DNA from: Solirubrobacterales bacterium
GTDB lineage: Bacteria; Actinomycetota; Thermoleophilia; Solirubrobacterales; Solirubrobacteraceae
Assembly (NCBI GenBank): GCA_027449125.1
Contig: DAIDME010000062.1
Coordinates: 1-54,344, forward strand
Length of the DNA: 54,344 nt
Reading direction: 5' to 3'
Below, in pieces: positions 10,370 to 19,880 of the stretch. The notes beneath the pieces are model-generated. The model worked only from the letters and a program-made list of their open reading frames with translations, had not been told where the DNA came from and did no database searches. A program made the position numbers and the translations under genes. Each line of letters starts with the position of its first letter. The first letter of the stretch is position 1.

Positions 10370-11439
10370 TGATTCGCTTTGAAGGCGTAAAGCGCCTGTA
10401 CGGCGCGGTGGCGGCGCTCGCGGGCCTCGACCTGGAGATCGAGGACGGCGAGCTGGTCGCCCTGCTCGGACCATCCGGCTGCGGCAAGACGACGGCGCTG
10501 CGGATCCTCGGCGGCTTTGACCAGCCGACCGCCGGGCGCGTGCTGATGGACGGCCGCGACATCACCGGGGTGCCTGCCAACAAGCGCGACATGGGCATGG
10601 TCTTCCAGGCATACAGCCTGTTCCCGAACCTGGACGTGCGCAACAACGTCGCCTTCGGGCTGCGGATGCGCGGGCAGGACAAGCCCACGCGCCTGCGCCG
10701 CGCCGACGAGCTGCTCGAGCTGGTCGGCCTGCAGGAGGCGGCCGACCGCTACCCCTACCAGCTCTCCGGCGGCCAGCAGCAGCGGGTGGCGATCGCCCGG
10801 GCGCTGGCGATCGAGCCCAAGGTGCTGCTCTTGGACGAGCCGCTCTCGGCGCTCGACGCGCGCGTGCGGGCGCAGCTGCGGGGTGAGATCCGCAGCCTCC
10901 AGCGGCGCCTGGGCATCACCACGCTGTTCGTGACCCACGACCAGTCCGAGGCGCTGTCCATGGCAGACCGGGTCGGCGTCATGCACGACGGACGGCTCGA
11001 GCAGCTCGACACGCCGGAGAACGTCTACCGCCGGCCCGCCACCGCGTTCGCAGCCGAGTTCGTCGGCGCGATGAACCGCCTGCCAGGCCGGATCGGCGAC
11101 AACGGTGAGGTGCAGGTCCTGGGCCAGCGCCTGCAGGTGCTGAACATCGAGGGACGCGGAGCTGGGACCCCGTGCCTGGCATTGCTGAGGCCCGAGGCGG
11201 TGTCGGTGGTGGCCGACTCCGCCGGTGCGGGTGAGATCAGCCAGCGGACCTTCCTGGGCTCATCTGTGCGGCTCGAGGTCACCCTCGACGACGGGCAGCG
11301 CGTGCTCGTGGAGGCCTCGAGCCACAGTGCCAACCTCGATCTGGGCGCGCGCGTGGGCGTGCGCATCCTCGCCGAGTCGGTGGCAGTCGCCGACGCCGTT
11401 GTGCCTCAGGCTGCTCAGAGCGAGGCAGCCGCAGCCTGA
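10369..11439 (+). CDS. ABC transporter ATP-binding protein (PotA-like, with TOBE domain)
   Basis: A 356-residue importer ATPase. Walker A GPSGCGKTT, Q-loop MVFQAYSLFPN, signature LSGGQQQRVAIARAL, Walker B VLLLDEPLSALD and the switch histidine in LFVTHDQSEA are all intact, so it should be active. The C-terminal 120 residues form a TOBE-type domain, as in PotA/CysA/FbpC/PhnT importers. It overlaps the second permease by 1 nt and closes the binding protein-permease-permease-ATPase operon. Substrate is unknown. Confidence 0.93.
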   Translation: MIRFEGVKRLYGAVAALAGLDLEIEDGELVALLGPSGCGKTTALRILGGFDQPTAGRVLMDGRDITGVPANKRDMGMVFQAYSLFPNLDVRNNVAFGLRMRGQDKPTRLRRADELLELVGLQEAADRYPYQLSGGQQQRVAIARALAIEPKVLLLDEPLSALDARVRAQLRGEIRSLQRRLGITTLFVTHDQSEALSMADRVGVMHDGRLEQLDTPENVYRRPATAFAAEFVGAMNRLPGRIGDNGEVQVLGQRLQVLNIEGRGAGTPCLALLRPEAVSVVADSAGAGEISQRTFLGSSVRLEVTLDDGQRVLVEASSHSANLDLGARVGVRILAESVAVADAVVPQAAQSEAAAA

Positions 11440-11526
11440 GCCGCGCTGTAAGCTCGTTGTGCCCTGACCACGCCGGCTGACACCAAGAGCCTGATCGAGA
11501 CCGCGATCCGCCGCTTCCTGGAGGAG

Positions 11527-11841
11527 GTGCCGGGGCTCGCGCGGCTCAGGCTCGTGGCCGGGCTCGAACTGCACGGGCGCGGCGACGTACAGCTCTACCG
11601 CATCGAGCTGCCGGGACCGGTGGTCAGCAAGACCGTGCCGGCCGACGCTAGGGTGACGCTCGAGCTTCGCCGTGAGCGCTTCAACGAGCTGGCCGCCAAG
11701 GGCCACCTGGCCGACTGGCGCCAGGCCTTCGAGCGGGGCGAGGCGAGGGCGACCGGGATCGACCAGTACCTGAAGCTGATCGTCAAGGTCGTGGAGGCGC
11801 AGGAGGAGCGGACGCGGACGCGCCGCGTCCGCTCCCAATAG
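11527..11841 (+). CDS. Conserved hypothetical protein, 104 residues or longer
   Basis: A small soluble protein, not assigned to a family. It contains LRLVAGLELHGRGDVQLYRIELPGP, then charged helical segments ending in an Arg/Thr-rich tail. GTG 11527 is the first standard start, but the frame stays open back to 11452 and the intervening codons read like coding sequence (ADTKSLIETAIRRFLEEV). A CTG at 11464 is the only plausible earlier start, giving about 125 residues. The true N-terminus is therefore uncertain. It follows the ABC operon by under 90 nt on the same strand. Confidence 0.6.
   Translation: MPGLARLRLVAGLELHGRGDVQLYRIELPGPVVSKTVPADARVTLELRRERFNELAAKGHLADWRQAFERGEARATGIDQYLKLIVKVVEAQEERTRTRRVRSQ
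11806..11834. terminator. Hairpin overlapping the end of the small hypothetical gene
   Basis: GAGCGGACGCG pairs perfectly with CGCGTCCGCTC across a 7-nt loop. It lies in the last codons of the plus-strand gene and before the convergent chemoreceptor stop, so it may end both transcripts. No T-tract is present. Confidence 0.35.
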
Positions 11842-11879
11842 CGGGGCGCGGACGCGGCGCGTGGCGGCTCGTCCGCCGC

Positions 11880-14090
11880 TCAGACGAGCACGAACTGCCC
11901 GACGAGCTTGTCGAGCTCCTCGGCTGTGGTGGCCAGCTGCTGCGCGCTGGCGGCGATCTGCTGGGTCGAGGCGCTGGTCTGCTCGGTGCTCGCCGAGACC
12001 TGCTCGGTGGATGCGCTCGAGGACTCGGCGACGGCTGCGACCGTGTTCATGCTCGCGCGCATCCGGTCCCCGGAGGCCGCGATCTGGCGGATCGCGCTTG
12101 CGATCTGCTCGACCCGTGAGCTCATGTCCTCGACGCTCTGACCGATCTGCAGGAACGCCTCGCGGGCTTGCTCCACGGTGCCGACGCCGCCCTTGGTCTG
12201 CTCGGCCGAGACCTCTACGACCTCGACCGCTCGCTGGGTCTCCTGCTGAATCTGCTCGATCAGCTCCGCGATCGTGGCGGCGGCCTGCTGGGACTCCTCG
12301 GCCAGATGCCTGACCTCCTCGGCCACGACCGCGAAGCCGCGCCCGTGCTCGCCGGCACGGGCCGCCTCGATCGCGGCATTCAGCGCCAGCAGGTTGGTCT
12401 GCGCCGCGATGCCGGTGATCGTCTCGACGATCCCGCCGATCTGGTCGGACTTCTGCCCGAGCGAGCGGATCGCCTCGCTGGTCTGGGTGCTCGAGTCGCG
12501 CACCGCCCGCATCGCCGCACTGGCCTCGTCGGCGGCGCTGACGCCGTCACGGGCCAGGCTGCGGGCCTGTGCCGCCGCGGCAGCGGTCTCATCAGCGGTC
12601 TCCGCCGACAGGCGCGAGGCCTCGGCGAGCTCTTCGGTGACGCGCTTGGCGTCGTCGACCTCACGCACCTGCTGCTCGGCGCCGGCGGCGACGGAGCCGA
12701 CGGCCTGCGCGATCTCCGCGACCGCGCGCCCAGCCTCCTCGCTGGTGGACGCCATCTGTGCGGAGGCGGCCGACAGCGACTCACTGCTCTGCGAGATCTC
12801 TCCGATCATGCCCGCCAGCTTGGCGCGCATCTCGTTGTAGGCCGCGATCGCCGACTTGGTCTTCGCGAGCATCTCGTTGAACGTGTCGGCCAGCTTGCCC
12901 GGTTCGAGCCCCGTCTCGGCGTCGATCGTGGCGGTCACGGGCGTGATCGTGCGCGTCAGGTCGCCGCCGTTCATCGCCTCCAGGCCCTCCTGCAGCCAGG
13001 TCAGGCAGCGAGTGCTGAGCGACTCCAGCCTGTCGCTCAGTGCCTCCAGGCTCGAGTGGTCGCCGAGCTCTCCGCGCAGCTGCGCCTGCAGCTCGGCGAA
13101 GGCGTGACCGAGCTCGTCCCCGTCTGACTTCGGCTCAATCGGGACGTTGAGGTGGCCGCCCGCGAGCTCCCGCGCCGTCTCGGACATCGTCCGCAGGTGC
13201 GCGATCACGGCGCGGAAGGACTCGGCGACCTGGCTGATCTCATCGCGGCCGTGGATGTCCAGCTCCACATCCACACGGCCCTCCGCGACCCTGCCCGCGG
13301 CCTGGGCGACCTTCGCGAGCGGGCGCGTGATCGAGCGGATGATCAGGTAGGTGAGCAGCGCCGCGATCAGCAGCGCCGCGATCCCGATGATCAGTGAGAG
13401 TGACTGGCCGCTGCTGACGGCTGCCGGGATCCGTGCGCCGATCGTCGCCTCCTCGCTCGAGATCTGGCTGCGGAGCTTCACGAACAGGTTGTTCACGTCG
13501 TTCGAGATGTTCGAGTTGCTGACGGTGATGTACTTCACGCCGAGCAGGATGGCCGCATTCTGCGACGCCGGTGAGAGCGTGTTGACGTTCTTGAGCAGCG
13601 CGTACATCTTGTCGGTCCAGCTGTTGTAGACCGGGATGTCGGCCAGCAGCCGGCGGTAGATGGCCTCAGACTGCGCGCTCAGGTGGTCGTGCCCGAGCAG
13701 CGCCATGTTCCTGTTCTCCTGCGCGCGGCCGGCGAGCAGCTGCTGCCAGGTGGCGGCGGCCAGGGCGTTGTACTTGGGGTTGTGCAGCGCCTGTACGGCC
13801 GCGTACATGTTCATCTGGTCATCAGAGGTGAGCCAGCCCTCGAAGGCGTAGGCTGCGTAGTTGTTGTTGGCCTTGGGCGCCTGGTCGGCGCTGTGGGCCG
13901 ACTGGATCGAGGCGAAGCCCGTGTAGGCGACGGCCGCGACAACGGCCAGCAGGACCGCGAGCGTCGCGCCGAGCACCACCAGCCGCGCGCGTACGGTCAG
14001 GCTGCCGATCCGACCGATCAGGCTGCCGCTACGGTCGGCTGTTGGTTGTGGCGCCGCGTGTGGCCCGGGCGCGAAGGCTGAAGTCGTCAT
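11880..14090 (-). CDS. Methyl-accepting chemotaxis protein
   Basis: A 736-residue membrane chemoreceptor. Order: cytoplasmic N-terminus, membrane helix at about 32-56, an extracellular four-helix-type sensor to about 228, second membrane helix at about 229-251, two HAMP-like segments, then a long signalling coiled coil. The conserved tip [20 protein letters not shown], which binds CheA/CheW, is intact. The last 50 residues carry a Ser/Thr/Gln heptad repeat (ASTEQ, SASTQQ). No CheA, CheW, CheR or flagellar gene is nearby, so it is an orphan receptor whose ligand is unknown. It is convergent with the ABC operon region. Confidence 0.93.
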   Translation of the reverse strand: MTTSAFAPGPHAAPQPTADRSGSLIGRIGSLTVRARLVVLGATLAVLLAVVAAVAYTGFASIQSAHSADQAPKANNNYAAYAFEGWLTSDDQMNMYAAVQALHNPKYNALAAATWQQLLAGRAQENRNMALLGHDHLSAQSEAIYRRLLADIPVYNSWTDKMYALLKNVNTLSPASQNAAILLGVKYITVSNSNISNDVNNLFVKLRSQISSEEATIGARIPAAVSSGQSLSLIIGIAALLIAALLTYLIIRSITRPLAKVAQAAGRVAEGRVDVELDIHGRDEISQVAESFRAVIAHLRTMSETARELAGGHLNVPIEPKSDGDELGHAFAELQAQLRGELGDHSSLEALSDRLESLSTRCLTWLQEGLEAMNGGDLTRTITPVTATIDAETGLEPGKLADTFNEMLAKTKSAIAAYNEMRAKLAGMIGEISQSSESLSAASAQMASTSEEAGRAVAEIAQAVGSVAAGAEQQVREVDDAKRVTEELAEASRLSAETADETAAAAAQARSLARDGVSAADEASAAMRAVRDSSTQTSEAIRSLGQKSDQIGGIVETITGIAAQTNLLALNAAIEAARAGEHGRGFAVVAEEVRHLAEESQQAAATIAELIEQIQQETQRAVEVVEVSAEQTKGGVGTVEQAREAFLQIGQSVEDMSSRVEQIASAIRQIAASGDRMRASMNTVAAVAESSSASTEQVSASTEQTSASTQQIAASAQQLATTAEELDKLVGQFVLV

Positions 14091-14162
14091 GGCCCAGGTA
14101 TTCGCCCGGGTGGCGGCAAACCTTGAGCGCGAGCGCGCCTGAGCCGACCGGTGGTGTACGGC

Positions 14163-15977
14163 TCAGGCGCTGGGCAGCACCCGTTGCGCGAGCGCTTCGG
14201 CGGCGAGCAGCTGCTCGTTGACCAGCGCGAGTCCGGCATCCCAGAAGCCCGGGTCGGCGAGGTCTATGCCGACCATCGCGCCCAGCTCCTGCGGCGGCCG
14301 CGAGCCGCCGGCGGCGAGCATCTCCAGATACCGCGGCACCAGCGCCGCTCCCACCGCCCTGTAGCGGCTGTAGACCGAAAGCGCCAGGAGCTCCCCGTAG
14401 GCGTAGGCGTACACGTAGCCCGGCGTGTTGATGAAGTGCGGGATGTAGGACCACCAGGAGCGGTACCCATCGGTGATCTCCACCGCGTCACCGAGCATCT
14501 CGGCCTGACTCTCAACCCAAGCGTCGGATATGTCGTTCACGGAGAGCTCGCCCTGCGCACGGCGGCGGGTGTGGACGAGGTGCTCGAAGCGGTTCATCGC
14601 CATCTGGCGGAAGACCGTCGCGACCGCATCGTCGATCCTGCCCGCGAGCAGCTCCAGGCGCTCCCGCTCCGCGCCACACTCTTCGAGCAGCCGCTCGAAC
14701 ACGAGCGTCTCGCCGAACACCGATGCGGTCTCGGCGACCGTCAGCGGCGTGCTCTGGTGGAAGACGCCCTGCTTGTCGGCGAGCACGGCGTGGAGGCCGT
14801 GGCCGAGTTCGTGGGCGATCGTCATCACGTCGCGACGGCGGGCGGTGAAGTTGAGCATCACGTACGGGTGCACGCCGGCCACGGTTGCGCAGTAGGCGCC
14901 ACCGCGCTTGTTCTCCCGCAGCGGTGCGTCGATCCAGTGCTCGTCGAAGAAGCGCCGCGCGATCGCGCCCGCCTGCGACGAGAACTGCGCGTAGGTGTCC
15001 GTCACCAGCTCGCGCGCCTGAGCGTAGGAGTAGAGCGGCTCGCTCGCGGCCACCGTCGCGTTGCGGTCAAAGTCGCTGAGCCGGTCCAGGCCCAGCAGCT
15101 GCGCCTTGAGCCGGTACCAGCGCTGCGGGATGTCGTAGCGGCTGCGCACCGCGTGGATCAGCGCCAGCACGGAGTCGTCGTCGGCCTCGTTGGCGAGGTT
15201 GCGCGCCGCCAGCCAGTGCGGGTAGCGGCGCAGCCGGTCGTCCACGGACTTGTCGTAGACCAGTGTGTTGAAGATGAACGCGCGTGTGCGCAGCCCCGGC
15301 TCGAGGGCGGCGCTGATCGCTCCTGCAGCCTCCGCGCGCAGCGCGCGGCTCGGGCTCTGGAGGTCGCTGAAGGCTGCCTCCAGCGGCCGCTCGGTGCCGT
15401 CGTCGCCGGCGACGCGGATCGCCGCGACCTGCTCGCCGAACAGGCGCGCCCAGGCGGCGCTGGCGCTCAGGCCCTTCTCCGCGAGCACCCGCTCCTCCGG
15501 CTCGGAGAGCAGGTGCGGGCGGTAGCGGCGTGCGCTGCGCAGGTGGTGGGCGCAGAACTCGAGGTCCGCCCCGCCACCCAGCAGGGCCTGCGCCTGATCG
15601 TCGGTCAGCGCCGCCCACTCGAGCTCGAAGAACAGCAACTGGGTCTCCAGCTCCGTTCCGCGCTCCTGGACGTGTTGCAGCAGCGCGCCGCGGGCCGGGT
15701 CGGCCGTGTCGGTGCTGAAGCTCAGCATCGCGTAGCTACCGGCCCGGTCGACCAGCTCCGTGATCCCGGCGAGCTCGAGCATCGCCGCACGCAGGCCGTC
15801 GCTGTCCAGGGCCGCGACTCTCCCCGCGTGGGCCTGAGCGAATGTGCCTGCACGTCTCAGCGCATCGTCGAGCAGCCGCCTGACGCCCGCCTCGGCCTCA
15901 CCGTCCACTATCGGCGCGAGGTCCCAGGCGCTAGCGGCCAGCTCGGGGTCGCTCAGCAGTTGCTCCGCGGAGGGCAT
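14163..15977 (-). CDS. pepF: Oligoendopeptidase F (M3 family metallopeptidase)
   Basis: A 604-residue zinc peptidase of the M3B family that cuts short peptides in the cytoplasm. The zinc site HELGH in IAHELGHGLHAVLA is intact, with the downstream glutamate in VAETASVFGETLV. Length and the Tyr-rich C-terminal segment (GYVYAYAYGELLALSVY) match PepF. The start ATG 15977 is preceded by GGGAGC. It follows RNase D on the same strand, separated only by a strong hairpin. Confidence 0.93.
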   Translation of the reverse strand: MPSAEQLLSDPELAASAWDLAPIVDGEAEAGVRRLLDDALRRAGTFAQAHAGRVAALDSDGLRAAMLELAGITELVDRAGSYAMLSFSTDTADPARGALLQHVQERGTELETQLLFFELEWAALTDDQAQALLGGGADLEFCAHHLRSARRYRPHLLSEPEERVLAEKGLSASAAWARLFGEQVAAIRVAGDDGTERPLEAAFSDLQSPSRALRAEAAGAISAALEPGLRTRAFIFNTLVYDKSVDDRLRRYPHWLAARNLANEADDDSVLALIHAVRSRYDIPQRWYRLKAQLLGLDRLSDFDRNATVAASEPLYSYAQARELVTDTYAQFSSQAGAIARRFFDEHWIDAPLRENKRGGAYCATVAGVHPYVMLNFTARRRDVMTIAHELGHGLHAVLADKQGVFHQSTPLTVAETASVFGETLVFERLLEECGAERERLELLAGRIDDAVATVFRQMAMNRFEHLVHTRRRAQGELSVNDISDAWVESQAEMLGDAVEITDGYRSWWSYIPHFINTPGYVYAYAYGELLALSVYSRYRAVGAALVPRYLEMLAAGGSRPPQELGAMVGIDLADPGFWDAGLALVNEQLLAAEALAQRVLPSA

Positions 15978-15990
15978 ACGAACCGGGAGC

Positions 15991-17235
15991 TTAGCCGAGC
16001 GAGCGCCCGCCGGCGGCGGGCGCTCGCTCGGCCAGGGAAAGCTCGACGGGGTGCAGCTCGAGCGTGCGGTCCGCTCCCACGGCGACGGCGACGGCGCCGT
16101 CGAGCAGCGCCTCCAGGTCCGCGCCCACGAGCTCGCGCCGCCAGCCTGCGAGCGTCCGGACCTCGGGCTCCGGCGCGGCCTGACGGCTGGCGGAGATGAT
16201 CTGCTCGAGGTCGCTGCGACTCGCGATCAGCTCATACGCGAGCCTCGCCTGCGCGGCGCGGGCCCGCAACAGGGCTTCGGCCAGCGCGATCAGCGGCGCG
16301 TCGCGCGGGTCTGAGCTCGAGCGCCGGGACTCCCGCGGGATCGGCGGATCCGCGATCCCGGCGGCCACCTGCTCGAGCACCTCCCGGCCTCGGCGCTTGA
16401 TGAACGACGGATGTATGCCGCGGATCGATGTGAGCTGGTCGAGGCTTCGCGGCTGACGCTTGGCGAGCTCCAGCAGCGGCGGATCCTGCAGGATCTGCCC
16501 GACGGGGCGGTCGGTCTCGGATGCCGTGCGCTCGCGCCAGGCGGCGAGCCGTCGGGCCACCGCGCGTGCCTTGGGGTCGAGCTGGCTGGCCCGCGGGAGC
16601 CGCTCCCAGGCTGTCTCCGGATCCCGCTCGTCGGACGCGGACTCCAGGCGGCGGCACTCCTCGAGCGCCCATTGCGCGCGTCCCGTCGCCGCCAGGCGGT
16701 CGCCCAGCTCGTCGGCCAGCGCGAGCAGGTGGGCCACGTCCTCGGCCGCGTAGCTGAGTTGCTCGCCCGTCAGTGGCCGCGCGTCCCAGCGCGTGTAGCT
16801 GGCGGTCTTGCCGACCCGCAGGCCGAGCACGGAACCGATCAGGGTGCCGTACCCAGCCTGCGCGCTCTCGCCCACGAAGCCTGCCGCCAGCTGTGTGTCC
16901 AAGATGTTGGACAGCTCGGTGGCCCAGGCGCGGCGCAGGATCGCGACATCCTGGCGTCCGGCGTGCACGACGATCTGTATCGCCGGGTCCGCGAGCAGCT
17001 CTGCCAGCGGGCGCACGTCGACGGCGGCGTCCAGGCCATCGATCAGGAGCGTCCTGATCCCGGTGGGGGCGCTCGGGTCCTCGACTGCCACCTGCGTGAG
17101 GCAGAGCAGGGCGCGGTAGCGCCCCTCCGACATGAACTCGGTGTCGATGCCCAGCCGTCCGGCGGCGCCCGCCAGCTCTGCCGCGGCCGCTATGTCGGCG
17201 CTCCCTGCCAGTTTGTGCCGCTCGGTCTCGGGCAT
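15991..17235 (-). CDS. rnd: Ribonuclease D (3'-5' exonuclease with HRDC domain)
   Basis: A 414-residue DEDD-type exoribonuclease involved in RNA 3'-end trimming. Exonuclease motifs are seen in order: LGIDTEF (ExoI), VVHAGRQDVAIL (ExoII) and SYAAEDVAHLLAL (ExoIII, with the tyrosine of the DEDDy class). An HRDC domain follows at about 210-300 (LAKRQPRSLDQLTSIRGI), with a second helical region to the end, as in longer actinobacterial RNase D. The last 12 residues are encoded by a perfect hairpin. A TAGGGT hexamer 6 nt before ATG 17235 points to a leaderless mRNA. Confidence 0.92.
   Translation of the reverse strand: MPETERHKLAGSADIAAAAELAGAAGRLGIDTEFMSEGRYRALLCLTQVAVEDPSAPTGIRTLLIDGLDAAVDVRPLAELLADPAIQIVVHAGRQDVAILRRAWATELSNILDTQLAAGFVGESAQAGYGTLIGSVLGLRVGKTASYTRWDARPLTGEQLSYAAEDVAHLLALADELGDRLAATGRAQWALEECRRLESASDERDPETAWERLPRASQLDPKARAVARRLAAWRERTASETDRPVGQILQDPPLLELAKRQPRSLDQLTSIRGIHPSFIKRRGREVLEQVAAGIADPPIPRESRRSSSDPRDAPLIALAEALLRARAAQARLAYELIASRSDLEQIISASRQAAPEPEVRTLAGWRRELVGADLEALLDGAVAVAVGADRTLELHPVELSLAERAPAAGGRSLG
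15994..16032. other. Perfect 18-bp stem-loop at the rnd/pepF junction
   Basis: An 18-bp perfect inverted repeat with a 3-nt loop lies in the last codons of RNase D and ends 16 nt before the pepF start codon. There is no T-tract after it on the minus strand and pepF's ribosome site follows at once. It may therefore be a processing or attenuation structure rather than a simple terminator. Confidence 0.6.
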
Positions 17236-17241
17236 GACGGG

Positions 17242-17247
17242 ACCCTA
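17242..17247 (-). promoter_or_regulatory. Putative -10 (TAGGGT) for rnd
   Basis: TAGGGT on the minus strand ends 6 nt before the rnd ATG, leaving no room for a ribosome site. It fits the recurrent leaderless pattern. Confidence 0.45.
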
Positions 17248-17292
17248 TCGGCTTTGCGCGTGCCGCGCGAAGGCCAAGACCTAGCTGCATGG

Positions 17293-17298
17293 TAGGAT
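17293..17298 (+). promoter_or_regulatory. Putative -10 (TAGGAT) for the Rrf2 regulator and SUF operon
   Basis: TAGGAT is followed by TT and lies 9 nt before ATG 17308. The same TAGGATTT string occurs before the Rieske gene in the same cluster. It may be part of a shared promoter/operator read by the Rrf2 protein. Confidence 0.5.
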
Positions 17299-17307
17299 TT
17301 AGTGCCG

Positions 17308-17796
17308 ATGATCTTCTCCTCCAAAGCCGAATATGGCGTGCGGCTGATGGTTGAGCTCGGGCGTCAGAGCCCGGAGCGGCCCGTGAGCCTGAAGGCGATC
17401 GCTGACGCGGAAGGACTCCCACTCGCCTACCTGGAGCAGGTGGTGGCCCGGCTCCGGCGTGCCGATCTGGTGATGAGTGCGCGCGGAGCGCACGGCGGTT
17501 ACTGGCTGGCGCGCGAGCCGGCCGAGATCACCATGTATGACGTGGTCAGCGCGCTGGAGGGCCCGATCGCGCCGATGGAGTGTTTCGTGCACGACGAGAT
17601 GGAGCGCGTCCTCTGCTCTCACCTGCCCGCGCAGAGCAGCGGTCCGTGTGCGACCAAGCTGCTCTGGACCCGCGTGCAGGGCGGCATCGTGCGCTCGTTG
17701 CAGACCACCACGCTGGCAGAGCTCGTCGCGTTCTCACGCCGCGAGTCTCAGCCTCGACTAGAGGTAGAGCTACCTGTGCTGCAGCCGCAGCTCTGA
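17308..17796 (+). CDS. Rrf2-family transcriptional regulator (SufR/IscR-like) heading the SUF cluster
   Basis: A 162-residue winged-helix Rrf2 regulator. The N-terminal IFSSKAEYGVRLMVEL, recognition region PLAYLEQVVARLRRADLV and wing SARGAHGGYWLAR match the family. Three cysteines, C92, C103 and C114, sit where Rrf2 proteins bind an iron-sulfur cluster; spacing is 10 residues each rather than the 5 of E. coli IscR. It most likely senses cluster supply and controls the suf genes that follow 63 nt downstream. ATG 17308 is preferred over GTG 17302 because of the TAGGAT spacing and because family proteins start there. Confidence 0.9.
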   Translation: MIFSSKAEYGVRLMVELGRQSPERPVSLKAIADAEGLPLAYLEQVVARLRRADLVMSARGAHGGYWLAREPAEITMYDVVSALEGPIAPMECFVHDEMERVLCSHLPAQSSGPCATKLLWTRVQGGIVRSLQTTTLAELVAFSRRESQPRLEVELPVLQPQL

Positions 17797-17859
17797 CCGC
17801 CGCGCGGGCCGCTGTATGTCGTTTGAAAGACCTGTAAAACACCACAATTCGAGAGATAG

Positions 17860-18645
17860 ATGCCAGACCTAGAGATCAGAAACCTCCACGTTCGCGCCGG
17901 CGAGAAGGAGATCCTGCGCGGCGTCGATCTGCACGTGGGCGGCGGCGAGGTTCACGCCCTGATGGGGCCAAACGGCTCCGGCAAGTCGACCCTCGCCAAC
18001 GTGATCATGGGCCATCCGAGCCTTGAGGTCACCGATGGCGAGATCATCTGGGGTGGCGAGAACATAACCGAGGCCGAGACCGACGAGCGCGCCCGCATGG
18101 GCCTGTTCATGGCGTTCCAGTACCCGGTCGCCGTGCCGGGGGTGACGGTCACGAAGTACCTGCGCACGGTGCTGAACGCCCACCGCAGCGCGCGCGGGGA
18201 GCAGCCCATCTCGCTCAAGGACTTCCGTCAGACGGTGCAGGCGGCGATGGAGCTGACCAGCGTTCCCGAGGAGTTCACGCGCCGCTACCTCAACGACGGC
18301 TTCTCCGGCGGCGAGAAGAAGAAGCTGGAGATCCTGCAGCTCGCCGTGCAGCGCCCGGCGCTGGCGATCCTCGACGAGACCGACTCGGGTCTCGACATCG
18401 ACGCGCTGCGGATCGTCGCCGAGGGTGTCAACACCGTCGCCGGCCAGCAGGGCGCCGAGCTGGGCGTGCTGATCATCACCCACTACCAGCGGATCCTGCA
18501 CATGGTCAAGCCGAGCCATGTGCACGTCCTCTACCGCGGCCGCATCGTCAAGCAGGGCGGCCCGGAGCTGGTCGAGGAGCTGGAGGCGAAGGGCTACGGC
18601 TGGATCACCGACGAGGTCGACGCGCAGGAGGCGGCGGCGGTCTGA
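17860..18645 (+). CDS. sufC: SUF system ATPase SufC
   Basis: A 261-residue ABC-type ATPase that drives the SufBCD scaffold in iron-sulfur assembly. Walker A GPNGSGKST, signature FSGGEKKKLEILQLA and Walker B ALAILDETDSGLDIDAL are the SufC-specific versions, and the switch histidine is in LIITHYQRIL. Its stop overlaps the sufS start (TGATG). It comes first in the cluster, before sufS, whereas many actinobacteria have sufB-sufD-sufC-sufS-sufU. Confidence 0.96.
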   Translation: MPDLEIRNLHVRAGEKEILRGVDLHVGGGEVHALMGPNGSGKSTLANVIMGHPSLEVTDGEIIWGGENITEAETDERARMGLFMAFQYPVAVPGVTVTKYLRTVLNAHRSARGEQPISLKDFRQTVQAAMELTSVPEEFTRRYLNDGFSGGEKKKLEILQLAVQRPALAILDETDSGLDIDALRIVAEGVNTVAGQQGAELGVLIITHYQRILHMVKPSHVHVLYRGRIVKQGGPELVEELEAKGYGWITDEVDAQEAAAV

Positions 18646-19880
18646 TGACGCTGCAGGTGACCGATATCGGCGAGCTCGCCGCGGAGTTCGCGGTGCTCGA
18701 ACGGCGCATCGACGGTCGTCCGATCACCTACCTGGATGCCGCCGCCACGTCGTTGACCCCGCGGGTCGTGGTCGACGCGATCGTCGACTACTACACCAAT
18801 CACCGAGCGTCGGTGCATCGCGGCGTCTACCCGCTGATCGTGGAGGCCACCGAGCTCTACGAGGGCGCGAGGGAGCGGATCGCCGCCTGGCTCGGATCGA
18901 CGCCGCTCGAGACGATCTTCACCGCCAACGCGACGGCGTCGCTGAACCTCGTCGCCCACTCCTGGGGACGTGCGAACCTGAATTCGGGCGACACGGTGCT
19001 CGTCACGGAGCTGGAGCACCACTCGAACCTCGTGCCCTGGCAGCTGATCTGTGAGGAGCGGGGCGCCAGCATCGAGTACATCCCCGTGCTCGACGACGGG
19101 ACGCTCGACCTCGATGCTTACCAGCTGCTCCTGGCGCGCGCGCCAAAGCTGGTCTGCGTGGCGCACGTCTCCAACGTGCTCGGCACGATCAATCCCGTCG
19201 CCGAGATCACACGCGAGGCCCACGCCGCCGGAGCGATCGTCGTGATCGACGGCACCCAGGCGGTGCCCCAGATCGCTGTGGACCTGCGCGAGATCGACGC
19301 GGACTTCTATGCGTGGACCGGGCACAAGGCCTACGGGCCCACCGGCGTCGGCGTCCTGCACGGCCGCCGGGAGCTGCTCCAGGCGATGCCGCCCTTCATC
19401 AGCGGCGGGCACATGATCAAGCAGGTGTTCCAGGCGAGCTCGACCTGGACCGAGCTTCCGGGCAAGTTCGAGGCCGGCACCTCACAGATCGCCGAGGCGA
19501 TCGGCCTGGGCGCGGCCGTGGGCTTCATCCAGGAGATCGGGATCGATTCGATCCGGGCCCACGAGTCCGCTCTCACGGCCGCCCTGCTTGAGCGGATGGC
19601 GGAGTTCCCCGGCCTGCACGTGCACGGGCCGCTCGACCCCGCAAAGCGCGGCGCGCTCGTCTCCTTTGCGATGGACGGCGCGCATCCGCACGACATCGGC
19701 GAGATCCTGGGCCGCGAGGGGGTCTGCGTGCGCACGGGACATCACTGCGCGCAGCCGCTCATGCGCCGCCTGCGGGTCGGGTCGACGACGCGCGCATCGT
19801 TTGCCATCCACAACACGACCGACGACATCGACCGGCTGATGCACGGGCTGGAGAGCGTCAGAAGGGTCCTGGCGCTCTAG
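18645..19880 (+). CDS. sufS: Cysteine desulfurase SufS
   Basis: A 411-residue group II cysteine desulfurase that takes sulfur from cysteine as an enzyme persulfide for cluster assembly. The PLP lysine motif AWTGHKAYGPTGVG and the catalytic loop VRTGHHCAQPLMRRL with C368 are intact, and the N-terminal YLDAAATSLTPRVV is typical. It overlaps sufC by 1 nt and is followed immediately by sufU, its usual sulfur-accepting partner. Confidence 0.96.
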   Translation: MTLQVTDIGELAAEFAVLERRIDGRPITYLDAAATSLTPRVVVDAIVDYYTNHRASVHRGVYPLIVEATELYEGARERIAAWLGSTPLETIFTANATASLNLVAHSWGRANLNSGDTVLVTELEHHSNLVPWQLICEERGASIEYIPVLDDGTLDLDAYQLLLARAPKLVCVAHVSNVLGTINPVAEITREAHAAGAIVVIDGTQAVPQIAVDLREIDADFYAWTGHKAYGPTGVGVLHGRRELLQAMPPFISGGHMIKQVFQASSTWTELPGKFEAGTSQIAEAIGLGAAVGFIQEIGIDSIRAHESALTAALLERMAEFPGLHVHGPLDPAKRGALVSFAMDGAHPHDIGEILGREGVCVRTGHHCAQPLMRRLRVGSTTRASFAIHNTTDDIDRLMHGLESVRRVLAL

